A stretch of 64,000 nucleotides of DNA from Colwellia sp. (GCA_013215655.1 JABSOX010000027.1:1-64000), one strand, 5' to 3'; counted from the stretch's first letter, positions 24,906-36,491 are shown. Translations and numbers: made by a program. Notes: generated by a model not told the origin, from the sequence alone.

Positions 24906-27713
24906 ATGCATAAAATAAGTCTAAAAGACTGGGTAATATTACTAACAATTATCCCAACAACATTGATAAGTTTATCAATAGCAGGGTATTTCTCCTATAG
25001 CCGTTATGTTGAACTTGACGATTTCCTCACCACTCGCTCACAAAGCATTATTGAGCCCCTCGCCATTGCCAGTGTTGACCCTATTCTACATAAACAAAGA
25101 GAAAAACTCCGCCATTTGATCGGCGCAACTCACCGCAGTCAATCAGCCATCGTTAAAAGTATCGCTGTTTTTACTCAAGACAATCAAATATTAGTCACCA
25201 GTGCCTATCACGGTGACATTAATTTAATGCGGCTTAAAGCGGGTGATGCCATCCCCAAAAGTACCTCGGTTATAGAAAGAGGAAATTACTTAATTTTTAG
25301 AACACCGATCATTGATGAGTTAAATAGCAACATAGACAACCCCGACTTAAGTCAAAATAAAGAAGTAACAAATCACCAAAATAATATTGGTTACATTGCC
25401 ATGCAAATAGACAAGGATAAAATAAAATTTAGCCAACAAAGTCAAATTTTAACGGCATTATCTATTGTTTTATTTGGCTCATTAATAAGTGCGCTATTTT
25501 CCATACGATTAATAAAGAATGTCACTCGTCCCGTATCTTCCATGGTTAAAGCAATCGATAGAATACGAGAAGGTAAACGAGATAGCCGCGTAAGTGGTCA
25601 ATTAGTGGGGGAATTAAACTTTCTAAAAAATGGTATTAACGCCATGGCACAGTCTTTAGGTGACTACCATGAAGAAATGCAGGGAAGTATTGACCAAGCA
25701 ACCATAGACTTAAGAGAAAGTTTAGAGCAATTTGAAATTCAAAACGTTGAACTCGATATTGCCAAAAGAAAAGCACAAGATGCCAATAAGGTTAAATCTG
25801 AATTTTTAGCGAATATGAGTCATGAATTAAGAACACCGTTAAATGGTGTTATTGGTTTTACCAGACAAGTCCTTAAAACACCCTTAAGTGATACTCAGCG
25901 AGACTATTTGCAAACGATAGAACGCTCTGCGGCCAACTTACTCTCTATCATTAACGATATCTTAGATTTCTCTAAACTCGACGCGGGTAAAATGGTCATT
26001 GAAAGTATTCCATTTTCATTACGCGAAACAGCTGAAGAAGCTTTAACGTTACTAGCACCAAGCGCTCATCAAAAAAATATCGAATTATCACTGCATATCA
26101 GCCAAAGCTTACCTGATTCACTCATTGGCGATGCCATGCGCATTAAACAGATCATGATTAATTTGGCCAGCAATGCCATTAAATTTACAGAAAAAGGCTC
26201 TGTAAACATCGACGTAAAATGTGAACATGTTGATGAGCACATGACTATCATCAAAGTTGAGCTCGTCGATACCGGTATAGGCATGAGCCAAGAGCAACAA
26301 AGCACTATCTTTGAAGCATTTGGCCAAGCAGATAAAAGTGTTACTCGTTTATATGGCGGTACCGGGTTAGGTCTCGTTATTTCTCAACGTTTAGCATCTG
26401 AAATGAATGGTGACATGGGATTTTTAAGTGTCGATGGCCAAGGCTCTACCTTTTGGTTCACTTTTCAATGTGAAGTCAACCCGATGTCTTTGGTCCCTTT
26501 ATTAAATACTAGTGCCCTTGAACAAAAACATATTTTGTATTTTGAGCCTCACAATCATAGCAGGATGTCGACGACAGAAATAATGACCCGTTGGAAGATG
26601 AAAGTATCTCATGCAACGAGTCTTGAGCAACTTAGTGAAATATTGAAGCATCAAGAGCACTTTGATTACATATTAATAGGTCACGACGTATCACCCACAG
26701 GCATCAATGACTTAAAGAAATTACTTAAAAAGATTAGAGTTTATAAAACCCCTATACATATTGGCCTCAATAGTAATTCACCTAGCATTCATGAAACCCT
26801 CATTGCCAGTGGTGCATTAAGCTGTGTAAGTAAACCCATTACGCCTTATCGTTTATATAAAGCATTAAGACATCAAGGAGGTAGTATTACCGAGGAAATT
26901 AACAATATCCCCAACAAGAAAATACCCATTAAAGTACTTGCCGTTGATGATAATGATGCCAACCTAAAGCTTATTAAAGCGCTATTATTAGAACAAATTG
27001 ACGCAGTGATAACGGCTACAAATGGTAAAGAAGCACTAGCACTATGTAAAAATGAAAAATACGCGCTTATTTTTATGGATATACAAATGCCAGTAATGGA
27101 TGGCGTCACGGCTTTAACCGCGATAAAAGAGCACACCTTTAATGATACAACACCTATTATCGCAGTGACCGCACATGCTCTTTCTGGTGAAAAAGATAAG
27201 TTATTAGAGCAAGGTTTTGATTTTTATATGACGAAACCCATTGATGAAACGATGTTACGCCATACTATTTATGAATATTGTGATTTAAATGTTTTATCAA
27301 AATCAAACTCCACAACCATACAAGGTAGCGATACCACAAGTACAATACCCCCTAAAAGTAATGTTGTTATAGATTGGCCGCTTGCCCTTAAGCGCGCAGG
27401 TAACAAGACAGAGTTAGCTAAAGATATGCTTAAAGGGCTAGCGCAGAGTTTACCTGAAACGAAACAGAATATATCAGAAGCATTAACCACCCAAGATACA
27501 ACGCAACTCAAAATGTTAATTCATAAACTAAATGGTGCATGTTGCTATTCAGGAGTGCCTAATTTAGGCAGTGTGACTCATCAAATTGAAACAGAATTGA
27601 AACGTGATATAAGTATTGATGATTTAGAGCCGGAGTTTTTGGAATTTTTTGAGCATTTAGATAGTGTGATTAAACAAGCACCTATTACATTAAAGTCTCT
27701 TGAAAAGTCATAA
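24906..27713 (+). CDS. barA: hybrid sensor histidine kinase BarA
   Basis: A 935-residue tripartite sensor. It has an N-terminal membrane helix and a periplasmic loop, a second helix near 180-200, and HAMP. The HisKA domain carries H306 in NMSHELRTPLNG, and HATPase_c follows with TGLGLVIS. A degenerate receiver-like module (about 545-655) lacks the phospho-Asp. A true receiver has D725 in FMDIQMPVMDG, and the C-terminal HPt carries H873 in HKLNGACC. Phosphotransfer to the cytoplasmic regulator UvrY/GacA controls Csr small RNAs and carbon storage. The response regulator is not in the window. The location opposite rlmD is the conserved one. Confidence 0.95.
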   Translation: MHKISLKDWVILLTIIPTTLISLSIAGYFSYSRYVELDDFLTTRSQSIIEPLAIASVDPILHKQREKLRHLIGATHRSQSAIVKSIAVFTQDNQILVTSAYHGDINLMRLKAGDAIPKSTSVIERGNYLIFRTPIIDELNSNIDNPDLSQNKEVTNHQNNIGYIAMQIDKDKIKFSQQSQILTALSIVLFGSLISALFSIRLIKNVTRPVSSMVKAIDRIREGKRDSRVSGQLVGELNFLKNGINAMAQSLGDYHEEMQGSIDQATIDLRESLEQFEIQNVELDIAKRKAQDANKVKSEFLANMSHELRTPLNGVIGFTRQVLKTPLSDTQRDYLQTIERSAANLLSIINDILDFSKLDAGKMVIESIPFSLRETAEEALTLLAPSAHQKNIELSLHISQSLPDSLIGDAMRIKQIMINLASNAIKFTEKGSVNIDVKCEHVDEHMTIIKVELVDTGIGMSQEQQSTIFEAFGQADKSVTRLYGGTGLGLVISQRLASEMNGDMGFLSVDGQGSTFWFTFQCEVNPMSLVPLLNTSALEQKHILYFEPHNHSRMSTTEIMTRWKMKVSHATSLEQLSEILKHQEHFDYILIGHDVSPTGINDLKKLLKKIRVYKTPIHIGLNSNSPSIHETLIASGALSCVSKPITPYRLYKALRHQGGSITEEINNIPNKKIPIKVLAVDDNDANLKLIKALLLEQIDAVITATNGKEALALCKNEKYALIFMDIQMPVMDGVTALTAIKEHTFNDTTPIIAVTAHALSGEKDKLLEQGFDFYMTKPIDETMLRHTIYEYCDLNVLSKSNSTTIQGSDTTSTIPPKSNVVIDWPLALKRAGNKTELAKDMLKGLAQSLPETKQNISEALTTQDTTQLKMLIHKLNGACCYSGVPNLGSVTHQIETELKRDISIDDLEPEFLEFFEHLDSVIKQAPITLKSLEKS

Positions 27714-27742
27714 TTTAAGTTGTCGTTAACTGATTTTAGTAC

Positions 27743-27988
27743 TTATCTTATTTGACTATCAGGTGAAGTGTTAATATCACCATCTTCACTTATCGTTGCA
27801 GTGCCACCATTACAATTTAAAAATGCAATACTACGACCCCGCTCATTACGTACAAAATCTAATTCATAACCAAACTTACCAAGACTGCTTGCAGAAAATT
27901 TTTGCGCTAATGATAGTTTTGACCACCATACAGATTGCTCTGGCGGTTCTTGCCTGCGGTCAACAACAGGTAACTTCTGGGATTGCAT
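27743..27988 (-). CDS. small conserved-looking protein of unknown function
   Basis: 81 residues: a charged, proline-containing N-terminus (VVDRRQEPPEQSVWWSKLSLAQKF) and a beta-rich C-terminal half (YELDFVRNERGRSIAFLNCNGGTATISEDGDI). It reads like a genuine compact protein because the composition is balanced and the ATG sits clear of neighbouring genes. It has no signal peptide. It converges with barA, with stops 30 bases apart, and lies upstream of acpS on the same strand. I do not recognise the family. Confidence 0.6.
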   Translation of the reverse strand: MQSQKLPVVDRRQEPPEQSVWWSKLSLAQKFSASSLGKFGYELDFVRNERGRSIAFLNCNGGTATISEDGDINTSPDSQIR

Positions 27989-28100
27989 AGTTTATACCAA
28001 TTACTTCAATTAAAAAAAGTTCAACAGCGTAACTGAAGTATAGAACATATTTTTCAGTAATAAAGAATTGTTTAATTTTCATACAGGTGTTTTGCATGTA

Positions 28101-28481
28101 TCAATTAGATAAAATCACCACCGACGTAGCATAAGTCACTTCATCTGAAAGAGATATATGCCACGTACTTGCCCCTAAAACTTGTGCTATCTCTTGTGCT
28201 CGACCTGAAAGTATCAGTACGGGTTGGCCACTATCTAAAGAATTAATTTGAAAGTTTTGAAAAGTTACACCGTTAGCGATACCTGTACCCAGTGCTTTGG
28301 ATGCCGCTTCTTTCCCTGCCCAACGCTTCGCTAAAAACCTGTCAGGGAACTTCAGGCTAGCATGGTACTCGAGCTCATCAGGGGTTAAAACGCGACGAGC
28401 CAATTTACTTTTTGCCGTTACAGACATTTTTTCGATGCGGCTAATTTCTATTATATCTGTTCCAAGACCAACAACTGACAC
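28101..28481 (-). CDS. acpS: holo-[acyl-carrier-protein] synthase
   Basis: 126 residues, the usual length. The magnesium ligands are in VVGLGTDIIEISRIE (Asp8) and the WAGKEAASKALGTG block (Glu). It transfers 4'-phosphopantetheine from CoA to apo-ACP for fatty acid synthesis. It is the last gene of the block beginning with rpoE, 18 bases after pdxJ, an order conserved with E. coli. Confidence 0.97.
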   Translation of the reverse strand: MSVVGLGTDIIEISRIEKMSVTAKSKLARRVLTPDELEYHASLKFPDRFLAKRWAGKEAASKALGTGIANGVTFQNFQINSLDSGQPVLILSGRAQEIAQVLGASTWHISLSDEVTYATSVVILSN

Positions 28482-28499
28482 ACCTATCTCCTACTTTTA

Positions 28500-29237
28500 C
28501 TATGCCAAAGCTCTAGCTTCTAACATTAAGCGTTTCATATCACGAATGGCTTTGTCTAAGCCATCAATCACTGCACGTGCAATAATACTATGGCCAATAT
28601 TCAATTCGATTATTTCAGGAATAGCAGCAATGGGTTTAACATTAAAATAATTTAAACCATGGCCTGCGTTAACTTTTAGACCTTTACCATGTGCATATTT
28701 AATACCTTCAATTAAACGAGCAAGTTCTTTTTGTTGTTCTTCTTCATTAGGCGCATCGGCATAGTGACCTGTGTGAATTTCTATATAAGGGGCTTTACTG
28801 GCAATTGCAGCGTCAATTTGTGCTTTATCGGCATCAATAAATAAACTGGTTTCAATGCCTGCAGCTGATAACTGTGTGACTGCCTGAGTAATTTTATCTA
28901 ATTGTCCAACAACGTCTAAACCGCCTTCAGTGGTTAACTCTTCACGCTTTTCAGGAACTAAACAACAAAACACTGGTTTTACCTCACAAGCAATGGCAAG
29001 CATTTCATCCGTAACCGCCATTTCCAAATTCATACGTGTATGCAAGGTTTGTTTTAAAACATGAATATCTCGGTCTTGAATATGACGCCGATCTTCTCGT
29101 AAATGTACCGTGATACCATCAGCGCCGGCATGTTCAGCGACAGACGCTGCATAAACAGGGTCTGGAAAATTTGTTCCCCTAGCTTGTCTTAATGTCGCAA
29201 TGTGATCGACGTTTATGCCTAATAAAATATCATTCAT
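28500..29237 (-). CDS. pdxJ: pyridoxine 5'-phosphate synthase
   Basis: A 245-residue TIM barrel. [17 protein letters not shown] at the N-terminus and [12 protein letters not shown] carry the active-site His/Glu/Arg residues. [10 protein letters not shown] holds the phosphate-binding glycines. It condenses 1-deoxyxylulose 5-phosphate with 3-amino-1-hydroxyacetone phosphate in vitamin B6 synthesis. It follows recO by 10 bases. Confidence 0.97.
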   Translation of the reverse strand: MNDILLGINVDHIATLRQARGTNFPDPVYAASVAEHAGADGITVHLREDRRHIQDRDIHVLKQTLHTRMNLEMAVTDEMLAIACEVKPVFCCLVPEKREELTTEGGLDVVGQLDKITQAVTQLSAAGIETSLFIDADKAQIDAAIASKAPYIEIHTGHYADAPNEEEQQKELARLIEGIKYAHGKGLKVNAGHGLNYFNVKPIAAIPEIIELNIGHSIIARAVIDGLDKAIRDMKRLMLEARALA

Positions 29238-29247
29238 GGATATACTC

Positions 29248-29928
29248 TTATTTTATAAATAATTTTCGACTGTTGAGTGGTTTACCATCAAGAAAATGGT
29301 TAATGACTTGTCTCATCAATACTTTGTAACTATGTAAAACTTTTTTATCAGTAAGCTGTTGTTGCGCAATTGCTTGTATGTGCATTCTATCATAACAGGG
29401 AAGTTTCATTTTCGTTAGCGCTGGAATAAACCCTTGTTCTTGCACATAATAAAAACTAGAACAGTTAATTTCAAACACCGGACTAAAATCAAAACATTGT
29501 CCTAATTCATCCAGTAAGGCCATTTCAAATTGACGAAGAATTAGTTCAAGTGACTGACATTCAGCTAACGCTAACAAGCTATTTTTATATTGTAAAAAAA
29601 GCTCCGTACATTCAATATGTTCACCCAATAGACGGACAAGTAACTCATTTAAATAAAAACCGCTATATAAATGGTTACCTGTTAATTTGTAAGACTTTTC
29701 ACTCGCTTCGACTCGACTCAATAACTTTAAGCTACCTCTGCCTTTGAGAATAATATTTAATGGGGAAAAGGGCTGAAGCAACCCCTTTTTATTTGATTTT
29801 AATGTTTTACCAATATAAACAATTGCGGATATTTTACCGCAATTCTCAGTAAGAAATTCAACTATTTGTTGATTCTCTCGATAGGGCCGACTGTGTAATA
29901 AAAACGCTGATTGCTCTATTTCAATCAT
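29248..29928 (-). CDS. recO: DNA repair protein RecO
   Basis: 226 residues with an N-terminal OB fold ([22 protein letters not shown], then [10 protein letters not shown]) and a helical C-terminal domain ([26 protein letters not shown]). It works with RecR to load RecA on SSB-coated single-stranded DNA. The zinc cysteines of Gram-positive RecO are absent, as usual in gammaproteobacteria. The ATG overlaps the era stop by one base (TAATG), so translation is coupled. Confidence 0.94.
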   Translation of the reverse strand: MIEIEQSAFLLHSRPYRENQQIVEFLTENCGKISAIVYIGKTLKSNKKGLLQPFSPLNIILKGRGSLKLLSRVEASEKSYKLTGNHLYSGFYLNELLVRLLGEHIECTELFLQYKNSLLALAECQSLELILRQFEMALLDELGQCFDFSPVFEINCSSFYYVQEQGFIPALTKMKLPCYDRMHIQAIAQQQLTDKKVLHSYKVLMRQVINHFLDGKPLNSRKLFIK

Positions 29929-30848
29929 TAGCCAGAATAGTCATCGCCATAACCCAAGCTACGTAATGCCCGTTCATCATCAGCCCAACCCGACTTAACT
30001 TTAACCCAAGTTTCTAAAAAGACTTGTTGCCCAAATAAGGTTTCCATATCTCGACGAGCTTCTTGACCAATAGTTTTTAATTTTTCGCCTTTGTTACCAA
30101 TGACTATGCGTTTTTGTGTTTCTCTTTCCACTAAAATTAAAGCATTGATATGTAAAATACCTTTTGCATCCACTTTAAACTGTTCTATTTCAACCGTCGT
30201 TGAATAAGGCAGTTCATCGCCAGTGAAACGAATAAGCTTCTCACGAATGATTTCGGAAGCCATAAAACGACTTGAGCGATCAGTGATATAATCTTCAGGA
30301 AACCAAAACTCTCCCTCAGGTAAAGACTCAATACATAGCTCACGTATTTTATCGACATTGTCGCCCTTGCTTGCAGAAATAGGCACAATTTCGCTAAAAT
30401 TATATTTTTCTCCCAATTTTTGTAAATGAGGCAATAGCTCTTCTTTGTCTTTAACATTGTCAATTTTATTAACCACTAATATACAAGATGAGCCACTTTT
30501 TTTAAGTTTACTTAAAACCAGTTCATCATCAGTAGTCCAGTGCGTACCTTCAACCAGAAAAAGCACTAACTCAACTTCTGCAATTGAGCTGCTTGCTGCA
30601 CGATTCATTAAACGGTTAATGGCACGCTTTTCTTCCGTATGTAAACCCGGAGTATCAACTAAGATAGCTTGGTAATTTTTTTCAGAAAGAATACCTAAAA
30701 TACGATGGCGTGTCGTTTGTGGTTTACGTGACGTGATACTAATTTTTTGCCCAAGCAAGGCATTTAATAAAGTCGATTTTCCCACATTAGGGCGACCAAC
30801 GATGGCGATCATGCCACAACGTTTGTTTTGATTTGAGCTATTTGTCAT
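29928..30848 (-). CDS. era: GTPase Era
   Basis: 306 residues. G1 [11 protein letters not shown]3 DTPGLH and G4 NKID form the GTPase domain, with a C-terminal KH domain ([23 protein letters not shown]). It binds the 3' end of 16S rRNA and aids 30S maturation. The start overlaps the rnc coding end by 11 bases, which couples it to RNase III, its usual partner gene. Confidence 0.98.
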   Translation of the reverse strand: MTNSSNQNKRCGMIAIVGRPNVGKSTLLNALLGQKISITSRKPQTTRHRILGILSEKNYQAILVDTPGLHTEEKRAINRLMNRAASSSIAEVELVLFLVEGTHWTTDDELVLSKLKKSGSSCILVVNKIDNVKDKEELLPHLQKLGEKYNFSEIVPISASKGDNVDKIRELCIESLPEGEFWFPEDYITDRSSRFMASEIIREKLIRFTGDELPYSTTVEIEQFKVDAKGILHINALILVERETQKRIVIGNKGEKLKTIGQEARRDMETLFGQQVFLETWVKVKSGWADDERALRSLGYGDDYSG

Positions 30849-31572
30849 TTTCTATAAGTTCCAATACCTGTTGAGCCGCTGCTTGTTCTGCTTTGCGGCG
30901 ACTAGTACCTTTAGCAACAACCTCTGTTTTAATCACGCTGGTTGTACATCGTACGGTAAACTGTTGGTTGTGAGATTGACCACTGGTATGTATTACTTCA
31001 TATAAGGGCAATGCAATCTTCCGGCTTTGTAAATATTCCTGTAAACGTGTTTTGGGATCTTTTTGGCCTATACCCGGTTTAATTATAGCAAGTCTATCGG
31101 CAAACCAAGTCAGAATAACTTCTTTACATTTAGAGCTATTGGAGTCCAAAAAAATAGCACCAATAATAGCTTCAACAGCATCTTCTAAAATAGAGTCTCG
31201 TTGATGACCGCCACTTTTAAGTTCACCTGGCCCTAAAATGAGATAGTCACCTAAATGAAAGTCACGGCCAATTTCAGCTAATGTTACCCCTTTGACCAAA
31301 CTTGAGCGCATCCGTGTTAAGTCACCTTCATCTTCATTTGGAAATTGATTAAATAAACATTCAGCAATAACAAACCCTAGAATTGAGTCACCTAAAAACT
31401 CTAACCGTTCATTATGCTCACCTTTAGCGCTGCGATGAGTTAGCGCTTGAATTAACAAGGTTTGATTCTGAAAATTATAACCTATGTTATGACTTAACTT
31501 GGCAATCGTTTGTTTATTATGTTTTAAAGCAGTGCCCTTTAATGACAGTGTTTTTAACTGAGATGATTTCAA
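30838..31572 (-). CDS. rnc: ribonuclease III
   Basis: 244 residues. The RNase III signature [12 protein letters not shown] and the second acidic cluster [14 protein letters not shown] form the nuclease domain. The C-terminal double-stranded RNA-binding domain starts at [11 protein letters not shown]. It processes rRNA precursors and structured mRNAs. About 15 extra N-terminal residues are present compared with the E. coli protein, so an internal start is possible. It lies three bases downstream of lepB. Confidence 0.96.
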   Translation of the reverse strand: MKSSQLKTLSLKGTALKHNKQTIAKLSHNIGYNFQNQTLLIQALTHRSAKGEHNERLEFLGDSILGFVIAECLFNQFPNEDEGDLTRMRSSLVKGVTLAEIGRDFHLGDYLILGPGELKSGGHQRDSILEDAVEAIIGAIFLDSNSSKCKEVILTWFADRLAIIKPGIGQKDPKTRLQEYLQSRKIALPLYEVIHTSGQSHNQQFTVRCTTSVIKTEVVAKGTSRRKAEQAAAQQVLELIENDK

Positions 31573-31574
31573 AA

Positions 31575-32495
31575 CTAATTTATTCCACCTAAACGAGAAA
31601 ACCTAACACCCGTTGGTATCCAGTGCGGCAAAAAACTATCCTCACTACGGTCAAAATCAAAGCTCATCCATATTGCAACGGCTTCTCCAACCAAGTTTTC
31701 TTCTGGCACAAACCCCCAAAACCGACCATCTAAACTATTATCTCGATTATCCCCCATGACAAAATATTGGCCTTGAGGCACAACAAATTCGTCACGTTGA
31801 GTACCCGATTGCATAAAGTAATGCTGCGCTCTTGGTAATGTTTGGCTATCGACGAGAATATCATGGCTTTTACTTGGCATGGCAGACGTATATCGATTTA
31901 ATCCGTATGAGCCATCAACAGAATCATCTTCAGGAATAAAGGTTTGTACTACCTGCTCAAAGTCTGGGCAAGTAGCATCACTTTCTTTACAGGCAGGTTT
32001 AATATATAAAGATTTATTGCGATAAATAATTCTATCGCCGGGTAAACCAACGACTCGTTTAATAAAGTCAATCTGAGGATCTACAGGGTATTTAAATACC
32101 ACTACATCACCTCGTTCAGGCAAACCAACTTTAAAAAATTTATGTCGAACCACGGGGTCACGTAAACCATAATTAAATTTATTCACCAAGATAAAGTCAC
32201 CATCAAGTAAAGTTGGCATCATTGAACCTGACGGAATTTGAAACGGTTCCCATAAAAATGACCGTAAAATTAAGACAAAAGCTATCACTGGGAATATTTG
32301 CACTGAGGTATCAACAATAGCTGATGGTTCAGTTAAGCTAGAAATTGCGTCTTTGGTTAATTCACCACTACATTGTGATTGTGCACTAGCAAGTTTTAGC
32401 TGGCGTTGTGGTGCCAAATAAAACCTATCAGCAAGCCACACCATACCTGTAATAACAGTGATAATAACGAGGAATATTGAAAAATATACAGCCAT
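31575..32495 (-). CDS. lepB: signal peptidase I
   Basis: 306 residues. There is an N-terminal membrane helix (about 3-20) and a second hydrophobic segment (67-80). The catalytic Ser91 is in PSGSMMPTL, the general base Lys146 is in [11 protein letters not shown], and [14 protein letters not shown] is near the C-terminus. It cleaves Sec and Tat signal peptides on the periplasmic side. It is co-linear with and 10 bases from lepA, as in enterics. Confidence 0.97.
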   Translation of the reverse strand: MAVYFSIFLVIITVITGMVWLADRFYLAPQRQLKLASAQSQCSGELTKDAISSLTEPSAIVDTSVQIFPVIAFVLILRSFLWEPFQIPSGSMMPTLLDGDFILVNKFNYGLRDPVVRHKFFKVGLPERGDVVVFKYPVDPQIDFIKRVVGLPGDRIIYRNKSLYIKPACKESDATCPDFEQVVQTFIPEDDSVDGSYGLNRYTSAMPSKSHDILVDSQTLPRAQHYFMQSGTQRDEFVVPQGQYFVMGDNRDNSLDGRFWGFVPEENLVGEAVAIWMSFDFDRSEDSFLPHWIPTGVRFSRLGGIN

Positions 32496-32505
32496 GACTT
32501 TCCTA

Positions 32506-34296
32506 TTAACTATCTAATTTAAGTACAGCTAAAAACGCTTCTTGTGGCACTTCGACGTTGCCAACTTGCTTCATACGTTTTTTACCATCTTTTTGCTTTT
32601 GTAGTAATTTCTTCTTACGTGAAATATCACCACCGTAACATTTAGCCGTTACGTTTTTACGTAGTTGTTTCACTGTAGTACGGGCAATTACATTGCTACC
32701 TATTGCCGCTTGAATAGCGATATCAAACATTTGACGATGAATAAGTTCTTTTAATTTGTCCACTAACATACGACCGCGTGCTACCGAATTTCCTCGATGG
32801 GTGATCATCGCCAGTGCATCAACTCGATCGCCATTGATCATCACATCAACTCGTACCATGTCTGCGGCTTCAAAACGAACAAAATGATAATCAAGAGAAG
32901 CATAACCACGACTCGTTGATTTTAACTTATCAAAAAAGTCCATAACAACTTCAGCCATCGGTAACTCATAAGTAACGGCTACTTGATTACCATGATAAAT
33001 GATATCTTTTTGTACACCACGTTTTTGAATACATAGGGTGATAACGTTACCTAGATGCTCTTGTGGTACCAAAATATTAGCTTGAACAATGGGTTCGCGA
33101 ATTTCGTCAATATTATTAACTGCCGGTAAATCGCCAGGATTATCAATAGATAAAATATCACCATTGGTACAAGCTATTTCATAGTTAACGGTTGGTGCGG
33201 TGGTTATTAAATCGAGGTCATACTCACGAGCAAGGCGTTCTTGAACGATTTCCATATGCAACATACCAAGGAAACCAATACGAAAACCAAAACCCAATGC
33301 AGATGAATTTTCAGGTTCAAAAAATAACGATGCATCATTTAAACTCAGTTTATTTAGCGCATCACGGAAATTTTCAAAGTCGTCAGAGCTGATTGGGAAA
33401 ATACCTGCATATACTTGCGGTTGTACTTTTTTAAAGCCGCCAAGAGGTTTATCTGCCTCTCTTTTAAAAAGAGTAATGGTATCACCCACCGGTGCACCAT
33501 GAATTTCTTTAATTCCGGCAATGATGTAACCTACTTCACCAGAACTTAACACACCCGTTTCTTTTTGTTTGGGAGTGAAAATTCCTACTTTGTCGATAAT
33601 ATGCGTTTGTCCGGTCGACATCACGACCATCTTATCGCCTTTTTTCACTTTGCCATTCTTAATACGTACAAGTGAAACAACACCTTGATAATTATCAAAC
33701 CATGAATCAATAATTAAGGCTTGTAAATTTGCATCAGGATTGCCTTCCGGTGCAGGAATATTTGCGACTATTGTTTCTAAAACATCTTCAATCCCTACCC
33801 CTGTTTTAGCTGAACAAGTAACCGCATCCGTAGCATCAATACCGATAATATCTTCAATTTCTTCACTAACACGGTCTGGATCTGCCTGCGGTAAATCTAT
33901 CTTATTTAAAATAGGTAGAACTTCTAAGTCCATTTCAAGAGCGGTATAACAATTGGCTACAGTTTGTGCTTCAACCCCTTGACCTGCGTCAACAACTAAC
34001 AATGCACCTTCACAAGAAGCTAACGAGCGAGAAACCTCATAAGAGAAATCTACATGACCAGGCGTATCGATAAAGTTAAGTTGATACGTTTCACCATCAT
34101 TAGCTTTATAGTCTAGAGTAACACTTTGCGCTTTGATGGTAATACCACGTTCACGTTCAATATCCATTGAATCAAGAACTTGCGCTTCCATCTCTCGTTC
34201 TTGTAAGCCACCACAATGTTGGATCAAACGATCAGAAAGTGTAGATTTACCGTGGTCAATATGGGCAATAATGGAAAAATTTCGAATATGTTTCAT
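32506..34296 (-). CDS. lepA: elongation factor 4 (LepA)
   Basis: 596 residues, the usual length. The GTPase domain has [26 protein letters not shown] and [10 protein letters not shown]. The EF-G-like domains and the LepA-specific C-terminal domain ([23 protein letters not shown]) follow. It acts on the ribosome in translation and in 30S biogenesis. It is cotranscribed with lepB; an 88-base gap separates it from rseC. Confidence 0.98.
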   Translation of the reverse strand: MKHIRNFSIIAHIDHGKSTLSDRLIQHCGGLQEREMEAQVLDSMDIERERGITIKAQSVTLDYKANDGETYQLNFIDTPGHVDFSYEVSRSLASCEGALLVVDAGQGVEAQTVANCYTALEMDLEVLPILNKIDLPQADPDRVSEEIEDIIGIDATDAVTCSAKTGVGIEDVLETIVANIPAPEGNPDANLQALIIDSWFDNYQGVVSLVRIKNGKVKKGDKMVVMSTGQTHIIDKVGIFTPKQKETGVLSSGEVGYIIAGIKEIHGAPVGDTITLFKREADKPLGGFKKVQPQVYAGIFPISSDDFENFRDALNKLSLNDASLFFEPENSSALGFGFRIGFLGMLHMEIVQERLAREYDLDLITTAPTVNYEIACTNGDILSIDNPGDLPAVNNIDEIREPIVQANILVPQEHLGNVITLCIQKRGVQKDIIYHGNQVAVTYELPMAEVVMDFFDKLKSTSRGYASLDYHFVRFEAADMVRVDVMINGDRVDALAMITHRGNSVARGRMLVDKLKELIHRQMFDIAIQAAIGSNVIARTTVKQLRKNVTAKCYGGDISRKKKLLQKQKDGKKRMKQVGNVEVPQEAFLAVLKLDS

Positions 34297-34384
34297 AGAT
34301 GAAGATTCAATTAAACTGTTAGTAAAAGCATTAATGGCGAGATTTTAGCTAATTTAGCGCTCTGGGGCTATCTTTTGTTATCAA

Positions 34385-34861
34385 TCAGGAGCTGATTTCT
34401 GTAACAGGCATGTTTTTAGCTAAAACACGAAGGACTTTAGGAACTAACTTATCGATTTTATTTTTAGATGATTGTAAATAACGCGCCAAGCGATATCCCA
34501 AATAACCACCAAACATGCCAAGTACAATGGCATAAATTTCATGAGAAAAAATGGATTGCTCAACTAACCATTGACCAAGGCCAGAAAATGAAATTAAGAA
34601 AAATAACGGTAGTAAATATACTTGCCAAGCACTTTCTAATACACATTGTTCTGAAAGCCCAATAACAACTGTATCATCTTTTTTAACCGCTAATTCGGTT
34701 ATTAGGTTTATTGATAATTGTTTTTGTGGAAAAGCTTTAGCCACTTGACCACTGCCACAACTGTCAATTTGTTTACAGCCGCTACATGCCGATTTAATAT
34801 CACAAACAACGGTGATACTTTCTTGGTTGATAGAAACAACTGTAGCGAGTTCTTCAATCAT
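34385..34861 (-). CDS. rseC: sigma-E regulator RseC/SoxR-reducing family protein
   Basis: 158 residues. A cysteine-rich N-terminal domain (CDIKSACSGCKQIDSCGSG) is followed by two transmembrane helices (VYLLPLFFLISFSGLG, and IYAIVLGMFGGYLGY). This is the RseC/RsxC-associated family with a putative Fe-S or redox site. It lies in its normal place behind rseB, 12 bases apart. The role in sigma-E or SoxR reduction is known from enterics and inferred here. Confidence 0.94.
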   Translation of the reverse strand: MIEELATVVSINQESITVVCDIKSACSGCKQIDSCGSGQVAKAFPQKQLSINLITELAVKKDDTVVIGLSEQCVLESAWQVYLLPLFFLISFSGLGQWLVEQSIFSHEIYAIVLGMFGGYLGYRLARYLQSSKNKIDKLVPKVLRVLAKNMPVTEISS

Positions 34862-34873
34862 CTTTATAGTTAT

Positions 34874-35836
34874 CTATTGATTATTGGATTTAGCTAAAAG
34901 AACAATAGAGTCTGCAATTGCTTTAGCCGTTTTTGATGGTATTTTACCAACAACACTTACTTCAAAACCTTTATTCACTTGATTAAGTACAACGGTTGCA
35001 CCATCCATAACATATTCAACAGCTCGTTGCTTATCAGCACTGTTATTTATATATACTGATACATTAACCAAACCATCTGAAAACAACATAAATTCAACGG
35101 GCTGTTTTGTTGACGATATACGATGACGGTTAGCTTTAATCCTCTTAAAACCATTTGGTAGCCAGCCTACTCGCCATGCCATATCATTTTCTTGAAAGCT
35201 CTTTGGCACTTCACTTATCTGCGGTAACTCAGCTGTTTCTAGCTGTTTTAAGTTCTCTGACAGGTGTTTAGTGATTTCCAAGTGCGTAAATTGCACTTGT
35301 TCAAGTAACTGTCCTGTTCGAGTAATTAATGCAAATTTAAGTAATAAACTGCTTTCTTGATCTAACCATAGCCAATAACCAAAGCGATGTTGATCCTTTG
35401 ATACAATACGAATCAATTGCGCAGGACGTCCTAAAACACGGCTACGACCAACTGAAACAAAATCATAACTACTTGATATTGATGACATATCACCACGAAA
35501 AACGGTAGGTATTGGACCACTAATTTGTTTTGTCGCGATTGAATATGGAGGAAGTTCTGGCTCTATATAACTGACAATACTGCCTTTTCGTAATACATCT
35601 CGGCGAGGCCCATTGAGTAAGGAGATAATTTCAAGCTCTTCACCACCTTCATTTATACCATGAAACCAGTGATATGGCTCAGCTTGATTGTTTTTTACAA
35701 CAACAAAAGAAGTATTAAAATTAAGTTGTTTTAAAGAAAGAGAGAGTTTTTGAAGCCATGATGTGGCTTGTTCGTTTTCTGTTGCTATTGCTGAAGTAGT
35801 AATACTTAGCAATAGCAATACAATTAGTTTTCTCAT
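34874..35836 (-). CDS. rseB: sigma-E factor regulatory protein RseB
   Basis: 320 residues with a signal peptide (MRKLIVLLLLSITTSAIA). The N-terminal MucB/RseB domain is LolA-like (ATSWLQKLSLSLKQLNFNTSFVVVKNN). The C-terminal domain contains WLPNGFKRIKANRH. In the periplasm it binds RseA and shields it from DegS until lipopolysaccharide intermediates displace it. It overlaps the end of rseA by four bases. Confidence 0.95.
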   Translation of the reverse strand: MRKLIVLLLLSITTSAIATENEQATSWLQKLSLSLKQLNFNTSFVVVKNNQAEPYHWFHGINEGGEELEIISLLNGPRRDVLRKGSIVSYIEPELPPYSIATKQISGPIPTVFRGDMSSISSSYDFVSVGRSRVLGRPAQLIRIVSKDQHRFGYWLWLDQESSLLLKFALITRTGQLLEQVQFTHLEITKHLSENLKQLETAELPQISEVPKSFQENDMAWRVGWLPNGFKRIKANRHRISSTKQPVEFMLFSDGLVNVSVYINNSADKQRAVEYVMDGATVVLNQVNKGFEVSVVGKIPSKTAKAIADSIVLLAKSNNQ

Positions 35837-36456
35837 TTATGCAGGTTTTCACCTTCTTCAGGGGACGCAGTCTCTTTATTATCAGCCGTTGTTGAATTTA
35901 ACTTAATTTGCTGATGATGATCAGACAATAATGCTTGGAAGCGTCTTTGTTGCTGAATATATGCTTGTTTTTGTGATTTACGATCGGCTTGTTGAAAATT
36001 AAAACTTACCGGTTCAGCAATACCACCAAAAGGATTAGTTTGAATAATTTGTAGTGGTAAAGCCGACTCATTGTTAGCAATATTAGTTTGTTGAACACCT
36101 AATACCATAATACCGGCAGCAGATGCAGCGATTGCTAATTGACCAAAAGGTTTTGCAAATTGAATAACTCTGCCTTTTAACTCTTTTACAAACGAGCTTG
36201 ATTTAACTGGTGAAACCTTCGGGGCAAGTATTGTTGGTTCATTATCAATAGCCGCAGCTATTTGAGCTGATAAATCAAACTGCAGTGTTTCGGGTATGTC
36301 ATTACGAATAATGTCTCCCATTAAATGGTACCGTCCCCAAGTATCAGACAAATGACCATCTTTGCTTATCTCATCAAAAATCTCATCAAATGCTGCATCG
36401 TTTGGTTGATAATTATCTACACACGATGACATTGTCTCAAACTTACTTTCACTCAT
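35833..36456 (-). CDS. rseA: anti-sigma-E factor RseA
   Basis: About 207 residues. The N-terminal cytoplasmic anti-sigma domain includes SKDGHLSDTWGRYHLMGDIIRNDIP. A membrane helix near residues 95-115 (LAIAASAAGIMVLGV) leads to a periplasmic C-terminus rich in Gln. I prefer the ATG at 36456, with AAGGTG upstream, over a GTG at 36465. It holds sigma-E at the membrane until cleaved by DegS and RseP. It is preceded by an intercistronic inverted repeat at 36492-36532. Confidence 0.94.
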   Translation of the reverse strand: MSESKFETMSSCVDNYQPNDAAFDEIFDEISKDGHLSDTWGRYHLMGDIIRNDIPETLQFDLSAQIAAAIDNEPTILAPKVSPVKSSSFVKELKGRVIQFAKPFGQLAIAASAAGIMVLGVQQTNIANNESALPLQIIQTNPFGGIAEPVSFNFQQADRKSQKQAYIQQQRRFQALLSDHHQQIKLNSTTADNKETASPEEGENLHK

Positions 36457-36491
36457 TACATACACCTTAAAATTAGCGTTGTAGTTTAATA

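Noticed and set aside
28297-28650. Open frame of 117 codons on the plus strand across acpS and pdxJ
   Set aside because: It lies antisense to two firmly identified genes and straddles their junction; the translation has no domain or signal pattern.
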